From: an uncultured Christensenellaceae bacterium
Lineage (GTDB): Bacteria; Bacillota; Clostridia; Christensenellales; Borkfalkiaceae
Length of the DNA: 64,000 nt
Direction: 5' to 3'
Assembly: GCA_910588465.1 (NCBI GenBank)
Contig: CAJUOP010000004.1
Coordinates: forward strand, 45,938-109,937
The position numbers and the translations under genes were made by a program. The notes beneath the pieces were generated by a model. The model searched no databases. It was not told where the DNA came from and saw nothing but the letters and a program-made list of their open reading frames with translations. This document shows, one piece after another, positions 1-9,582 of the stretch (within the stretch, counting starts at the first letter, position 1; the number at the start of each line of letters is the position of its first letter).

Positions 1-1530
1 GCCGCAACCCGAATCCTCGCAGATAAACGTGGTGGTCACGTGCGTTTCGTCCGTCTTGATCTGCCGCACCGAAAGCTTGATAAATCCGCCCGCGGGCGTA
101 AATTTCGCGGCGTTGCTGATAATGTTCATCAGCACCTGTTTAATATGTACCTCGTCGCCCAAAATGCAGGGCACCGTTATCTTTACGTCGGTGTTGTATT
201 CGATGCCGCGGTTTTTAATGTTGTCGCACTGCATCGAGAAAATCGCGTCGACAAGCGCCTCGATCAAAAGCGGCTCTTTTACGACCTCCACTTTTCCCGC
301 GCGCAGCTTGGAAACGTCTAAGATATCGTTAATAAGCGCGAGCAGATATTTGGAGGTGCTGTGCGATTTGGAGAGCCACGCCTTTACCTGATTCTTTTTG
401 GACGGATCGTCGATGGCGGTGATCATTAAATAATTCAGCCCCACAAGCCCGTTGAGCGGCGTTCGTATCTCGTGGCTCATGTTGGAAAGGAATTCGCTCT
501 GCGCCTTTTCCCGCGCCAGCGCCTGCTCCGTTTTGTTTTGCGTGCGCAGCACGATAATCAACGCAACGATGCTTACCGAAACGAGGATCGCCAGCGCGAT
601 GATAACAAGCATAATAAACGGGCTGCCCTGTTCGTTCAACGCTTCGTAATCCACCGTCAAACGGAAATACCAGTCGATATTATCGTCGAAGGGCATACAG
701 TAGCTCACTCTGGACTTTCCTCCGTTGGTGTGGCGGAACAGGAACGTTTTATTCTCCGTCATGTTCTGCCTTACTTCCTCCCAGCTCATGTCCGTCTTTT
801 CATAAGTCTGAATATTGCGGAACCAGTTTCCCGCCTCCGCCTTGTCGCTGTCCACCTTGTTTACGATGATATCGCCTTTCAGGTCCACTACGGTGGTCAA
901 GCCGCGGCACTCCCCGTCGCCGTCGAGAAAGCTTTCGAGCACGAGACCGCTTGTAATGGTGGAACGGCGCGCAACGCCGATCGCGGCGATCACCGTGCGG
1001 TTTTCGCTGCCCACTTTAATATTGTATTCGTCCTCCAGCTTATGTCCGTAAATGGCGACTTTATCGTATTCGAGAATGGGGAGCGCGTCGAATCCGACCA
1101 TATTCTGATGCTTGGTTTGCAGAATGGGCATAAAGTCGTAAAAGATATTCTCCCCGTTTACAACCGAGTTCTGATGACGATAGGCTAAATCGGTATAATA
1201 CGTACCGTCCTCCGTAATCATGTAAATCTTATCGAAGGAGGATTCTTGAGACTCATGCTTCAAATACTCCACTACCTTGTCGTCGTCGGTCAGGGAACCC
1301 TGATTCCGATTCAGCCGACTGCTGAACCGTTCCAGATTTTTCCAATTAAATTCGACGTAATTGGTGATCGTATTCCGATCGTGCGAGGCAATCTCGCTGA
1401 TCGTGTTAATGACGTTGTTCTCCACGATCCCGTTGATCACCACAGAATAGATCCCGATGATGAGCCCCACCGTGAGCGCCACGATAAACGCGACGATCGC
1501 ATACGCAATCTTTTTTCTTCTCTTTAACAT
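1..1530 (-). CDS. Sensor histidine kinase, 3' end outside window
   Basis: Partial gene; it begins with ATG at 1530 (AGAAGGTGA ribosome site upstream) and runs off the left edge. The N-terminus has one membrane segment (about residues 8-33), then an extracytoplasmic region of roughly 260 residues, probably Cache-like, and a second membrane segment near 297-326. The HisKA H-box follows, reading FLSNMSHEIRTPLNG, with the phospho-accepting His at residue 353 (codon 474-472). The HATPase N-box (VLMNIISNAAKFTP) is present, and the sequence stops in the DSGCG nucleotide-binding box. Many relatives carry a receiver domain after this point, which cannot be checked here. The gene lies 37 bp after the transglutaminase-like gene and is probably the last visible member of that operon. 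It most likely senses an extracellular signal; the ligand is unknown. Confidence 0.88.
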   Translation of the reverse strand, partial: MLKRRKKIAYAIVAFIVALTVGLIIGIYSVVINGIVENNVINTISEIASHDRNTITNYVEFNWKNLERFSSRLNRNQGSLTDDDKVVEYLKHESQESSFDKIYMITEDGTYYTDLAYRHQNSVVNGENIFYDFMPILQTKHQNMVGFDALPILEYDKVAIYGHKLEDEYNIKVGSENRTVIAAIGVARRSTITSGLVLESFLDGDGECRGLTTVVDLKGDIIVNKVDSDKAEAGNWFRNIQTYEKTDMSWEEVRQNMTENKTFLFRHTNGGKSRVSYCMPFDDNIDWYFRLTVDYEALNEQGSPFIMLVIIALAILVSVSIVALIIVLRTQNKTEQALAREKAQSEFLSNMSHEIRTPLNGLVGLNYLMITAIDDPSKKNQVKAWLSKSHSTSKYLLALINDILDVSKLRAGKVEVVKEPLLIEALVDAIFSMQCDNIKNRGIEYNTDVKITVPCILGDEVHIKQVLMNIISNAAKFTPAGGFIKLSVRQIKTDETHVTTTFICEDSGCG

Positions 1531-1567
1531 AGTTTCACCTTCTCTATCAAAAATAAGTTTTAAAAGC

Positions 1568-3823
1568 TTATCTGATCCCGATACAAAGCACGTACCTGTT
1601 GCGGACGCGCTTTAAAAGCTCGCCGCGGCGAAGCAGCGCGTCCCCCGCCTTTTCCATAAATCCGATTACGAAGCCGCGCTCGTTCTCGGTAGGGTCGAAC
1701 CCGCCGAACACGCAGCGCTCGGTAATCTGGCGGAAGCGTTCCGTCTCCCGCCGGTTGATCCCCAAGCCCTCGAGCGTCTGCTCGGTAAAGCCGCCCGCTC
1801 CTTTTAAGTCTCGCTCCAACAACGTATACGCCGCCCGACCGAATTGCTCGCCTCCGCCTTCGAGCAGCCTGCGTTTCCGCCGCAATACGACCTCCCGCCT
1901 TGCGACAAACCCCAGCGCCGCCGCAGCGGCGATCGAAACGATTCCGAGCACGGGCACGAGCACCTGCAGCGCCGTCAGTAAGGGATTTTTCTTTTCCTGT
2001 CCGCCGTCGGGCAACACGGGAGTTACGGGCGGGAGCTCGGGCTCCGGCTGATCCTCGGGCGGGAGCTCGGGCTGGGCGGGAGGCGCCTCTTCCTCGGGCG
2101 CGTCCGGCGCGTCGGGGTCCACCACCGAATCGGAATCCCCGTCCGAAAAATAGGAGGGCGTCACCTCCACGGGCAACCAGCCGATCCCGTCGAAATAAAC
2201 CTCCGTCCAGGCGTGGGCGTCCCGTCCCGTAAGCACGACGCGGGCGGTGCTCCCCTCTCCGCTGAAATCTCCCCTTGCCAGATATCCTTCCGCATAGCGC
2301 GCCGCAAAGCCGTAGCTGCGGAAAATCTGCGTCGCCGCCGAAGCGAAATAGGTTGCGTTCGCCCGATTCACTTCTCCGCCGAAAAAGGAAGCGACGAATC
2401 CGCCCTCCCCGAGCGGATCGGGCTCCGAACCGTAAGAAAACGAATTTAAAAAGTATGCCCGCGTCAGCTGGGCGACGGTATTCACGGAATCCGCCCCGAT
2501 CCCGCCCAGCGCGGCTCTGATCAGCTCCGCCGAAGCCCCGTCTATCTGCGCGTAGGTATCGTAGACGAACGCGCGGTATTCCTTTTCGCGTTCGAGGTAG
2601 TCCGTCATTTCCTGCGTGCGGTTCGCGCTCTCCGTCACCCAGTCCGCCTGCGTCACGCGCTCCCCGCTGATATCGCCCGCGAACACGGTATAGGAATAGC
2701 TTCTTCCGCCGCCCCGCAAATTCAAATCGTAATAGGGAGATCCCTCGGTGTATTCGCTCACCGTATACGGCGCGTAAGCGTATTTGCGGTATGCGCCCGT
2801 ATTTGTAATTTGCACGCCGAACTTATCATTGCTGCCGCTCAGCGAAGAGTACCGCGCATACTGCGTGAGGGAAAGCCCGCCCTCCGCAAGATACTCCAAA
2901 AGCCCCTGATAGCCGTTTTGCACGTAGGCGTTTTTATCCGTGGGCGCCCACCTGCTGCCCGTAAGAGAGCTGCCCGCAAAGCCCTTTAAATACAGCACGG
3001 GCGTGTGCGGCGTCATTGTCACCGTAAGGCGCTCTCCCGAAGAGGCGTGCATTTTACCCGCCTGCGACAAATTGCCGTCGGGCAAGTCGTTTGCGCCGTA
3101 TACGGCGCGCTCGAAGGCGTAAACTGCGGAGCGCTGCAATTCGCGCACGCCCTCGCTTCCCTCGTAAAACATGCAGGGGATCGCCGCAGCCGCCACGATC
3201 AGCGCGCAAGTTACCCAGTGCAGGGCGGATTTCAGCGTCATGCCGTTTTCCGCCACCAGCAGCCCCGTAAACGCGACCGCGAACAACCCGATGGCGTACA
3301 CCGAGGGATACAGCCCCGTACACAGCAGAACGAACGTGACGGTAAATTGCAGATAGATCCACGCATAGCGGCTGCGCGCGCTTGCCGCCGCGCACGCCAG
3401 CCCCAGCCATGCGGAAACCACGGACGAAAACAAAAATTCCGCCCCCGCGGAGGGCTCGGCTTGCGCATAGCTCAGTCCGCCGTGAACGTTCGCGTTTACC
3501 GATTCCGCCACGCCGTTCCAAAAGAGCAGCGCGCCGTTGCGGAATACGGAAAATCCCGCGCCGACCGCAAGCGCCGTATACAGCGCGACCGCGCCCGAAA
3601 GCGACAGCGCGACGATCCTTTTCCGCCCGAACGCAAGATATACGGCAGCCACCGCAACGCCCGCGACCGCCGCCGCGTATCTGCCCGCCTGAAAGGGAAG
3701 CGCGGAGACAAGCAAAAACCAGAGCGCGGCGAAAGCCGCTACGCCCGTAACCATTGCGAAAATCTTCATCCCTTTGGCGGGTTCCGATCTCATTACGATT
3801 GTTTTTCTGATTTTTTGCGCCAT
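1568..3823 (-). CDS. Transglutaminase-like membrane protein lacking the catalytic Cys
   Basis: 751 residues. The N-terminal third contains about six or seven hydrophobic helices (roughly 18-215), then an extracytoplasmic region with a transglutaminase-like core (about 460-560), an acidic Pro-rich linker, another membrane helix near 640-665 and a cytoplasmic tail. This is the TgpA/DUF3488 plan usually found next to MoxR and DUF58 genes, as here. His537 (DAHAWTEVYF) and the acidic WLPVEVTPSY strand are kept. Family members normally have a Cys shortly before the FA-A segment; here the stretch reads NRANATYFASAA and Ala490 (codon 2356-2354) occupies the Cys position. Enzymatic transglutaminase or protease activity is therefore doubtful and a binding or structural role is possible. 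The start ATG has a GGAG site; the DUF58 gene ends 15 bp upstream. Confidence 0.85.
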   Translation of the reverse strand: MAQKIRKTIVMRSEPAKGMKIFAMVTGVAAFAALWFLLVSALPFQAGRYAAAVAGVAVAAVYLAFGRKRIVALSLSGAVALYTALAVGAGFSVFRNGALLFWNGVAESVNANVHGGLSYAQAEPSAGAEFLFSSVVSAWLGLACAAASARSRYAWIYLQFTVTFVLLCTGLYPSVYAIGLFAVAFTGLLVAENGMTLKSALHWVTCALIVAAAAIPCMFYEGSEGVRELQRSAVYAFERAVYGANDLPDGNLSQAGKMHASSGERLTVTMTPHTPVLYLKGFAGSSLTGSRWAPTDKNAYVQNGYQGLLEYLAEGGLSLTQYARYSSLSGSNDKFGVQITNTGAYRKYAYAPYTVSEYTEGSPYYDLNLRGGGRSYSYTVFAGDISGERVTQADWVTESANRTQEMTDYLEREKEYRAFVYDTYAQIDGASAELIRAALGGIGADSVNTVAQLTRAYFLNSFSYGSEPDPLGEGGFVASFFGGEVNRANATYFASAATQIFRSYGFAARYAEGYLARGDFSGEGSTARVVLTGRDAHAWTEVYFDGIGWLPVEVTPSYFSDGDSDSVVDPDAPDAPEEEAPPAQPELPPEDQPEPELPPVTPVLPDGGQEKKNPLLTALQVLVPVLGIVSIAAAAALGFVARREVVLRRKRRLLEGGGEQFGRAAYTLLERDLKGAGGFTEQTLEGLGINRRETERFRQITERCVFGGFDPTENERGFVIGFMEKAGDALLRRGELLKRVRNRYVLCIGIR

Positions 3824-3838
3824 GGATTCTCCGTATTT

Positions 3839-4993
3839 TTACAGAACGCAGGCGGACAGAGTGCCGTAAACGTTCTCGCACGTAACGTTAATGAATTTTA
3901 AAGTTCCGTCCTCGATCTCTCCGTCTCTGTTGCTTACCGAAACGGCGGTAATATCGAGATTATGATACTTGCGCACTTCCACCTCTTCGAGCAGGGCGGA
4001 CACGATGATCAGTTTGGTAAACGCCGTAAATTCCGCCGACCGCGACAAAAAGAACAAGCCCTCGGTATTCTCCGCACTCACCTTCATGCTCATCAGCTTC
4101 GAGACCATATCCACGAACGATTCCCCGTTCGAAACCTCCGTACAGCCGAACACGCCCTCCTCCACCCAGCCCACGCTGTGCGCATAGCCCTGACGGATAA
4201 GCGAGTCCGAAACGGTGACCGCTACGTCGAGCACGGTATTCAGCTGCCTGTCCGTGGCGGCGGTTTTCGACTTTTTACGGCTCAGATCGACTAAAATCAA
4301 AATCCTGTTCTCGTCCGTGCAGCCGAACTCCTTGGATTTGAGCGTTCCGAACTTCCCCGAAAGCTTCCAGTGCACCGCATTGAGCGAATCGCCCGCAGCG
4401 TAGTCGCGCACGTTGAACACCTCCGAAACGTCGTTCCCCTTTTTGGGAAGCACCGTTTCGCCGAACACGGAGCTGCTCTTGTTGCGGTCCATGCGCATGG
4501 AGATCCCGTCGTACAGCACGGGAGAAACCACCGCCTCCGCAAACTTGTTTACCTTTACGGTGAACGAAAACAGCCCGATCAGATCGTACAGCTTTACCGA
4601 ACGGAAATAAACGCAGATCCTGCCCGAGTCGGCGCTCACGTAATCGTAGGTATAGGGAGTAAACGAAAGATCGCGAAATAAAAAACTCCGCTTTTCCGTC
4701 TTGCCGAACGTCGTATTTTCGATGTCCGCGATCACCTTGGCTTCGCCGCACAAAAATCGCGGCGCGACGCCCGTTTTTACGGTGATTTGCAGCGCTCCGC
4801 CGCGGATGCAGGAGGAACGCACGTCCCCCTCGAATTTCACCCGACCGCGCGCGCAGCACAAAAGCAGAAGAGAAAGGAGCGGCAGCCCCGAAAGGCACAC
4901 GAAAACGTACAGCGCGGCTCCGCTGTCCGAAACGAGGTAAGCGGCAAGCGCCGCCGCCCATATTATCGCATAGGAAATTCTCTTCCAGGTCAT
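3839..4993 (-). CDS. DUF58 family protein
   Basis: 384 residues. Two adjacent hydrophobic segments at about 5-22 and 26-47 anchor the N-terminus, followed by a beta-rich region and the DUF58 signature (RDYAAGDSLNAVHWKLSGKF, near residues 200-220), then a VWA-like fold with ILILVDLSRKK. DUF58 proteins typically pair with MoxR ATPases; the pair is thought to assemble or activate membrane or cell-surface complexes, though the biochemistry is poorly known. It sits between the MoxR gene (18 bp upstream) and the transglutaminase-like gene (15 bp downstream), so co-transcription is likely. The start is supported by a GGAGAAAGAG site. Confidence 0.88.
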   Translation of the reverse strand: MTWKRISYAIIWAAALAAYLVSDSGAALYVFVCLSGLPLLSLLLLCCARGRVKFEGDVRSSCIRGGALQITVKTGVAPRFLCGEAKVIADIENTTFGKTEKRSFLFRDLSFTPYTYDYVSADSGRICVYFRSVKLYDLIGLFSFTVKVNKFAEAVVSPVLYDGISMRMDRNKSSSVFGETVLPKKGNDVSEVFNVRDYAAGDSLNAVHWKLSGKFGTLKSKEFGCTDENRILILVDLSRKKSKTAATDRQLNTVLDVAVTVSDSLIRQGYAHSVGWVEEGVFGCTEVSNGESFVDMVSKLMSMKVSAENTEGLFFLSRSAEFTAFTKLIIVSALLEEVEVRKYHNLDITAVSVSNRDGEIEDGTLKFINVTCENVYGTLSACVL

Positions 4994-5011
4994 CCGATCT
5001 CTTTCTCCGTC

Positions 5012-5953
5012 TTATTTTCTGCCCATGGAGGGCGCGGGCGTATTTTCAAGCACTTTTTTCAGAATCGAGCGCGGCGTCAAGCCTTCGAGCTTGGCGCGGG
5101 GAAGCAATATGATTCTGTGCGCGCACACGTCGCAAAACACCTCTTTCACGTCCGCGGGGACCACGTAATCGCGCTCGGACAAAATCGCGCATGCGCGCAC
5201 CATGCGCGAAAGCGCCAAAAGTCCGCGCGGGCTTACGCCCAGCTCGATTAAGGGATGGCGGCGGGTCTCTTCGCACAGCGCGACCATGTAATCTATGATA
5301 TCGTCCGAAATTTTCACCGAGCCGAGATAGTTCTGAATTTCCACCAGCGTATCTCTGTCCGTAATTTTTACAAGCGCGTCGATGGGGTCGCTGCTCTGGT
5401 GGCGGCGCAAAATCTCCGCCTGCTCCTCCGCGTCGGGATAGCCGATGGAAAGCTTTACCATAAAGCGGTCAAGCTGAGACTCGGGCAGCGGCTGCGTGCC
5501 CGAAGAGCCCACGGGATTTTGCGTAGCGATGCAAATAAACGGATTGGGCAGGCGGTGGGTAACGCCGTCTACGGTGACCGAATTTTCCTCCATCGCCTCC
5601 AACAGTGCGGACTGCGTTTTCGCGGAAGCGCGGTTTATCTCGTCGCCCATGAACAGGTTGCACACGATCGCGCCCTGCTTATAGTCGAACTCGCCCGTCT
5701 CGCCGTTATATACGGTAAAGCCCGTAATGTCCGAGGGCATGGTGTCGGGCGTAAACTGAACGCGCTTAAAGTCCAGCCCCAGCGCCTTCGCAAAGGCGAG
5801 CGCAAGCGTAGTCTTGCCCACCCCGGGCGTATCTTCGAGCAGCACGTTCCCCTTTGCGTACACCGCCATGAGCACCTTTTTGATCACGTTCTCTTTTCCG
5901 ATAAGCACCTTTCCGATGCTGCGGACGATCTCTTCGGATTTTTCTAAAATCAT
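5012..5953 (-). CDS. MoxR-type AAA+ ATPase
   Basis: 313 residues. Walker A lies in DTPGVGKTT (41-49), Walker B in FMGDEINRA (Asp104, Glu105), and sensor 1 in ATQNP (143-147); a C-terminal helical lid follows. MoxR ATPases act as chaperones for VWA/DUF58 partners, matching the next gene. The ATG at 5953 has GGAGGAG just upstream and overlaps the stop of the leucine-rich lipoprotein gene by 4 bp (ATGA), which indicates translational coupling. A longer in-frame start upstream exists, but it would overlap the preceding gene and lacks a ribosome site. Confidence 0.93.
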   Translation of the reverse strand: MILEKSEEIVRSIGKVLIGKENVIKKVLMAVYAKGNVLLEDTPGVGKTTLALAFAKALGLDFKRVQFTPDTMPSDITGFTVYNGETGEFDYKQGAIVCNLFMGDEINRASAKTQSALLEAMEENSVTVDGVTHRLPNPFICIATQNPVGSSGTQPLPESQLDRFMVKLSIGYPDAEEQAEILRRHQSSDPIDALVKITDRDTLVEIQNYLGSVKISDDIIDYMVALCEETRRHPLIELGVSPRGLLALSRMVRACAILSERDYVVPADVKEVFCDVCAHRIILLPRAKLEGLTPRSILKKVLENTPAPSMGRK

Positions 5954-8900
5954 TGCCGATCTCCTCCCGATATTCCTTGTGTTTTTATGATTTTCCCCGC
6001 GGCTTCTTTCGACCACTTCGCGGGCGCTCCGTTTTCCATATAGAACCAGCCGAATCCGTCGTAGTCGATGGAGGGCTCGTTCTCGCTGTACAGATACCGC
6101 GCGATATTGTTATAAAAATTCCCCGTGGCGCCGACGGGACAGCCGTGCGTTAAATAGCGGATATTCGTCCCGCTCGCCTTTATCAGTTCGTCCTGCGCGG
6201 CGTAGCTCATGTGGAAATACACGCTTTCGATTCCGTACTGCCCGTAAAAGCAATAGTCGCCGATCCGCTTTAAGTTGCCGTATAACAGAACGGTGCGCAG
6301 CGTGTTGCAATAGCGGGTCTCGCCGACGGCGGTGGAAACCGCGGTCGCAAACGTAAACGCTCTGTCGCCGATGCTTTCAAGCGACTGCGAGCCGTAAAGC
6401 GTCTCCAACGCGCGGCACTCGTAAAAGGAGTAGTCGCCCAACCGCTTCACCCCCTCCGGGATCACGGCGGTTTGCAGGGTTGCGTGATAGGCAAACGCCC
6501 AATCGCCGATTTCCTCGATCTCTTCGGGCAAGCCGCTCAGATCGGTCAAACCGTTCTTCGCGGCGCAAAGCAAAAGCTTTCGTTTGTCCTTGGAATACAA
6601 AATTCCGCCGTCCGATGCAAAGAACGGATTTTCCGCGCTCACTTGCACCGTTTGCAAATTCTTCAACGCCGAAAACGCGGTAGGCGCAAGCGTTTCGAGC
6701 CCTTTCCCGATGATAATTGCGGTCAGCGACGAACAGCCGTTAAACGCGTTGTGCCCTATTTCTCTCACGCTGTCGGGAATTTCCACCCGCTGCAAAGACT
6801 GATTCATGAACGCGGCGGAAGCGATTATTTCGATGCCGTCCCTTATCACCGCTTCGTCCTCGATCCCCATGCTCATTACGAGCGTGCGTCCCGAATACAC
6901 CAAATTGCCGTCCGTGTAATAAACGGGATTATCCTCCGCAATGGAGAACTCCTGCACGTCCGCGCCCAGAAAGATACTCGCGCCGATATGCGACACCGTG
7001 GAAGGTAACCGAACGGAGCGGATATGAAAGGTAAGATATTTATACACGCTCGATCCGCTTTCGTTGGAAACGACCACACGGGCGGCGGTGTAAAACGCCG
7101 CTTTCCCGATATTTTCCAGCCCCTCGTTCAGCGTGATGGTTTCGAGCGATTGCTGAAAGTTCACGGCGTAAGGAATCACAATCCGCACGCTTGCGGGCAG
7201 AACGAGATCGGTTTTGTAATAAGCGGGCGGCACGGCGTACAGCACGCCGTTTTCGCCGAAGTCGATCCCGTCCGCATATCTGCCGTACAGCACGCCGTCG
7301 ATCGCGGAAAAATTCGGATTCTCTCCGTTCACGGCAATTTCCGTTAGGGCATAGCACTGGTACAGCACGGGCTGCACCGAGCCGAACGTCTTTCCGTCGC
7401 TCTCGAAGGGAACGTCGCCGAATTTCAACAAGCTCTTCCCCAGCGTTAAGCGGGTGAGCCCGTCGCACCGCTGAAAGGCGTAATTTTCCACCGAGATCAC
7501 GGTATCGGGCAATACCAAATTATCCAGCTTGTAGCAGTTGGTAAACGCGCGCACCGCGATCCTTTCCAAACTGCCGCCCCAGTCTATCCGATCGAGCGCA
7601 ATGCAATAGGAAAAGGCGCGCTCGCCGATTTCTTTCGCGTTGGAAAGGGTCACCGATTTCAGCGTTCGAATATAGTAAAAACAGTAATCGGGCACGGCGG
7701 GAATGCGTTCGGGCAGCGTGAATTCGGTCAGCTTGGTGTATTCGAAGCAGCTTGACGGAAGCGCGGTAAGCCGTTCGCACCCCTCCAGCTCGATTCGGGT
7801 AAGCTCGCTGTGCGAAAACGCGCCCGTGCCCAGCGTATGCAGCGCGGCGGGAAGCTCGATTTCCAAAAAGCCGCAGGCGTAAAAAGCGTAGGAGCCGATC
7901 ATGCCGAGCGTCTCGGGCAGCGCCAAGCGGGTAAGAGAGCCGCAGCCGTAAAACGCATAGGGCGCGATTTGCACGGTTCCGCGGGCAAGCGAAACGTTTT
8001 GGAGCGAAGAGCAATTATAAAACAGCTCGGCAGCCAGCGTATGCGCGTACTCCGTTCCCTCTTCGTTGATGTAAGCGACGTCGCCCAAGCCCTCCACGCT
8101 TTCCAGCCCCGAGCAGCCGTAAAACACGCCCGTGCCGAGCGACTTCAACGAGGCGGGCAGCGCAACGCTTTTCAACGACTTACAGCCCGAAAACGCCGAT
8201 TTCCCGATCACTTCCAACCCGTCGTTCAGCGTAACGGCGCGAAGCTGTTCGCACCCGACGAACGCCGATCCCGCGATAGACTTGGTGCCGCCGATCACGG
8301 AATATTCGGTCACGTTTTTGTCGTAAACCATGCTAAGAGAATATTCTCCGTCCGCAAGGCGGATATACAGCGCCGTTCCGTCGTCCACCGTCTCCATTGC
8401 GGAACGGTAAAACACGCCCGACATAATGTTTTTCACGTTTCCCAGCCCCTCCACCCGTTTCAGCGCGGAGTAGGCGAAGCAATAATATTGCAGCGTGGTG
8501 ACCGACGACGGAAGCGCCAGGCTTTCCTTGCGCAGATACGCGCAGGAATAGCTCCCCATTTCCGCAAGGTCGCTGTGAAATTCCGACTGCGCCCAGCTTG
8601 CGGGCAGCAGATACAGCGTGCGAAAATCCTTGGAATAGAGCGCGCCGTTAAAGGAGGCGTAATGGGGGTTGCCCTTATCCGTGGAAATCTCCGTGAGCCC
8701 CGCCGTGTTCACCGCCGTTAAAAACGGGGCGTCCATGCGCGCGGTAGAGGGCACGTGCAGCTTTAGAAAGTTACAGCCCTTTTTGAATACGGCGGGCATA
8801 TCGATGCGGGTGACCCCCTCGGGTACGGCGAGCAAATCGCACGGCTCGCCCGTATAACCCGCAAAGACCCGATCGCCGCTCGCGTCGTACGAAAGCTCGT

Positions 8901-9582
8901 AGCTTGCAAGCTCTTCCTCCGAAAGATAGCGCGCGTAAAGGTTCAGCACCCGTGCGTTTCCCGAGGCGGGCGCGGACAGCGCGACGGTGCCCGTCACGGA
9001 ATTCCCCGCCGAATCGTACCAGCCGTTAAACCGCTCGGCGTGCGACGGATCGTACGTTCTCGCCGCGGCGCTGGTCGAATAATTGTACTGCGCCAGATTC
9101 ACCCAAACGGAAAGGCGCAGCTGCGCGGTAAGCGAGGCGTTTGCGTTCGCGCTCGTCCAGACTTCGGTTTTCGCCTCGTCGGCGTAAAAGTTGATCTTAT
9201 ACTCGTTTACGTCGTAAAAGATATAGTTCGCCGCGCTGCGGTAAGATATTTTTATCTGTTTGTTCGAGCCGAGCTCGTTTAAATCGAACGAGTCGTAGCG
9301 CACCGTACCGTTTTGCAGCAGGCGGCGCGTGACCTTCACTTCCCCGCCGTTTCCGTCGTGAAAGGTGATCCCGCAGCGCTCGATCACGTCCAGCTCGTCT
9401 ATCTCCATTCCCTTTGCAAAGCTCAGCCGGTTGCGTTCGATATAGATGACTTCGTTCTTTTTAAAATCGGGCGGGGTGTGTCCGCCGCCGTATTGTTGCG
9501 AACACGCCGCCGCAACGCCCGCGCAAAGGAGGGTCGCAAGCAAAAAAAGCGCCGCATACAAAATCCGTCTTTTTATTCTCAT
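5950..9582 (-). CDS. BspA-type leucine-rich repeat lipoprotein
   Basis: 1210 residues. The N-terminal signal peptide ends in a lipobox-like LCAGVAAAC segment, so the protein is probably anchored outside the membrane. After about 230 residues of non-repeat sequence, the rest is a long series of LRR_5/BspA-type repeats with the pattern I...AF..C..L..V.LP..L..IG..AF (for example YAFYGCGSLTRLALPETL). Family members often bind host proteins, other bacteria or polymers. No LPXTG or C-terminal membrane anchor is seen. It overlaps both neighbours by 4 bp (ATGA at 9582-9579 and at 5953-5950), tying it to the kinase upstream and MoxR downstream. The ligand is unknown; it may be a surface sensor or adhesin managed by the kinase and MoxR genes. 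Confidence 0.85.
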   Translation of the reverse strand: MRIKRRILYAALFLLATLLCAGVAAACSQQYGGGHTPPDFKKNEVIYIERNRLSFAKGMEIDELDVIERCGITFHDGNGGEVKVTRRLLQNGTVRYDSFDLNELGSNKQIKISYRSAANYIFYDVNEYKINFYADEAKTEVWTSANANASLTAQLRLSVWVNLAQYNYSTSAAARTYDPSHAERFNGWYDSAGNSVTGTVALSAPASGNARVLNLYARYLSEEELASYELSYDASGDRVFAGYTGEPCDLLAVPEGVTRIDMPAVFKKGCNFLKLHVPSTARMDAPFLTAVNTAGLTEISTDKGNPHYASFNGALYSKDFRTLYLLPASWAQSEFHSDLAEMGSYSCAYLRKESLALPSSVTTLQYYCFAYSALKRVEGLGNVKNIMSGVFYRSAMETVDDGTALYIRLADGEYSLSMVYDKNVTEYSVIGGTKSIAGSAFVGCEQLRAVTLNDGLEVIGKSAFSGCKSLKSVALPASLKSLGTGVFYGCSGLESVEGLGDVAYINEEGTEYAHTLAAELFYNCSSLQNVSLARGTVQIAPYAFYGCGSLTRLALPETLGMIGSYAFYACGFLEIELPAALHTLGTGAFSHSELTRIELEGCERLTALPSSCFEYTKLTEFTLPERIPAVPDYCFYYIRTLKSVTLSNAKEIGERAFSYCIALDRIDWGGSLERIAVRAFTNCYKLDNLVLPDTVISVENYAFQRCDGLTRLTLGKSLLKFGDVPFESDGKTFGSVQPVLYQCYALTEIAVNGENPNFSAIDGVLYGRYADGIDFGENGVLYAVPPAYYKTDLVLPASVRIVIPYAVNFQQSLETITLNEGLENIGKAAFYTAARVVVSNESGSSVYKYLTFHIRSVRLPSTVSHIGASIFLGADVQEFSIAEDNPVYYTDGNLVYSGRTLVMSMGIEDEAVIRDGIEIIASAAFMNQSLQRVEIPDSVREIGHNAFNGCSSLTAIIIGKGLETLAPTAFSALKNLQTVQVSAENPFFASDGGILYSKDKRKLLLCAAKNGLTDLSGLPEEIEEIGDWAFAYHATLQTAVIPEGVKRLGDYSFYECRALETLYGSQSLESIGDRAFTFATAVSTAVGETRYCNTLRTVLLYGNLKRIGDYCFYGQYGIESVYFHMSYAAQDELIKASGTNIRYLTHGCPVGATGNFYNNIARYLYSENEPSIDYDGFGWFYMENGAPAKWSKEAAGKIIKTQGISGGDRQ

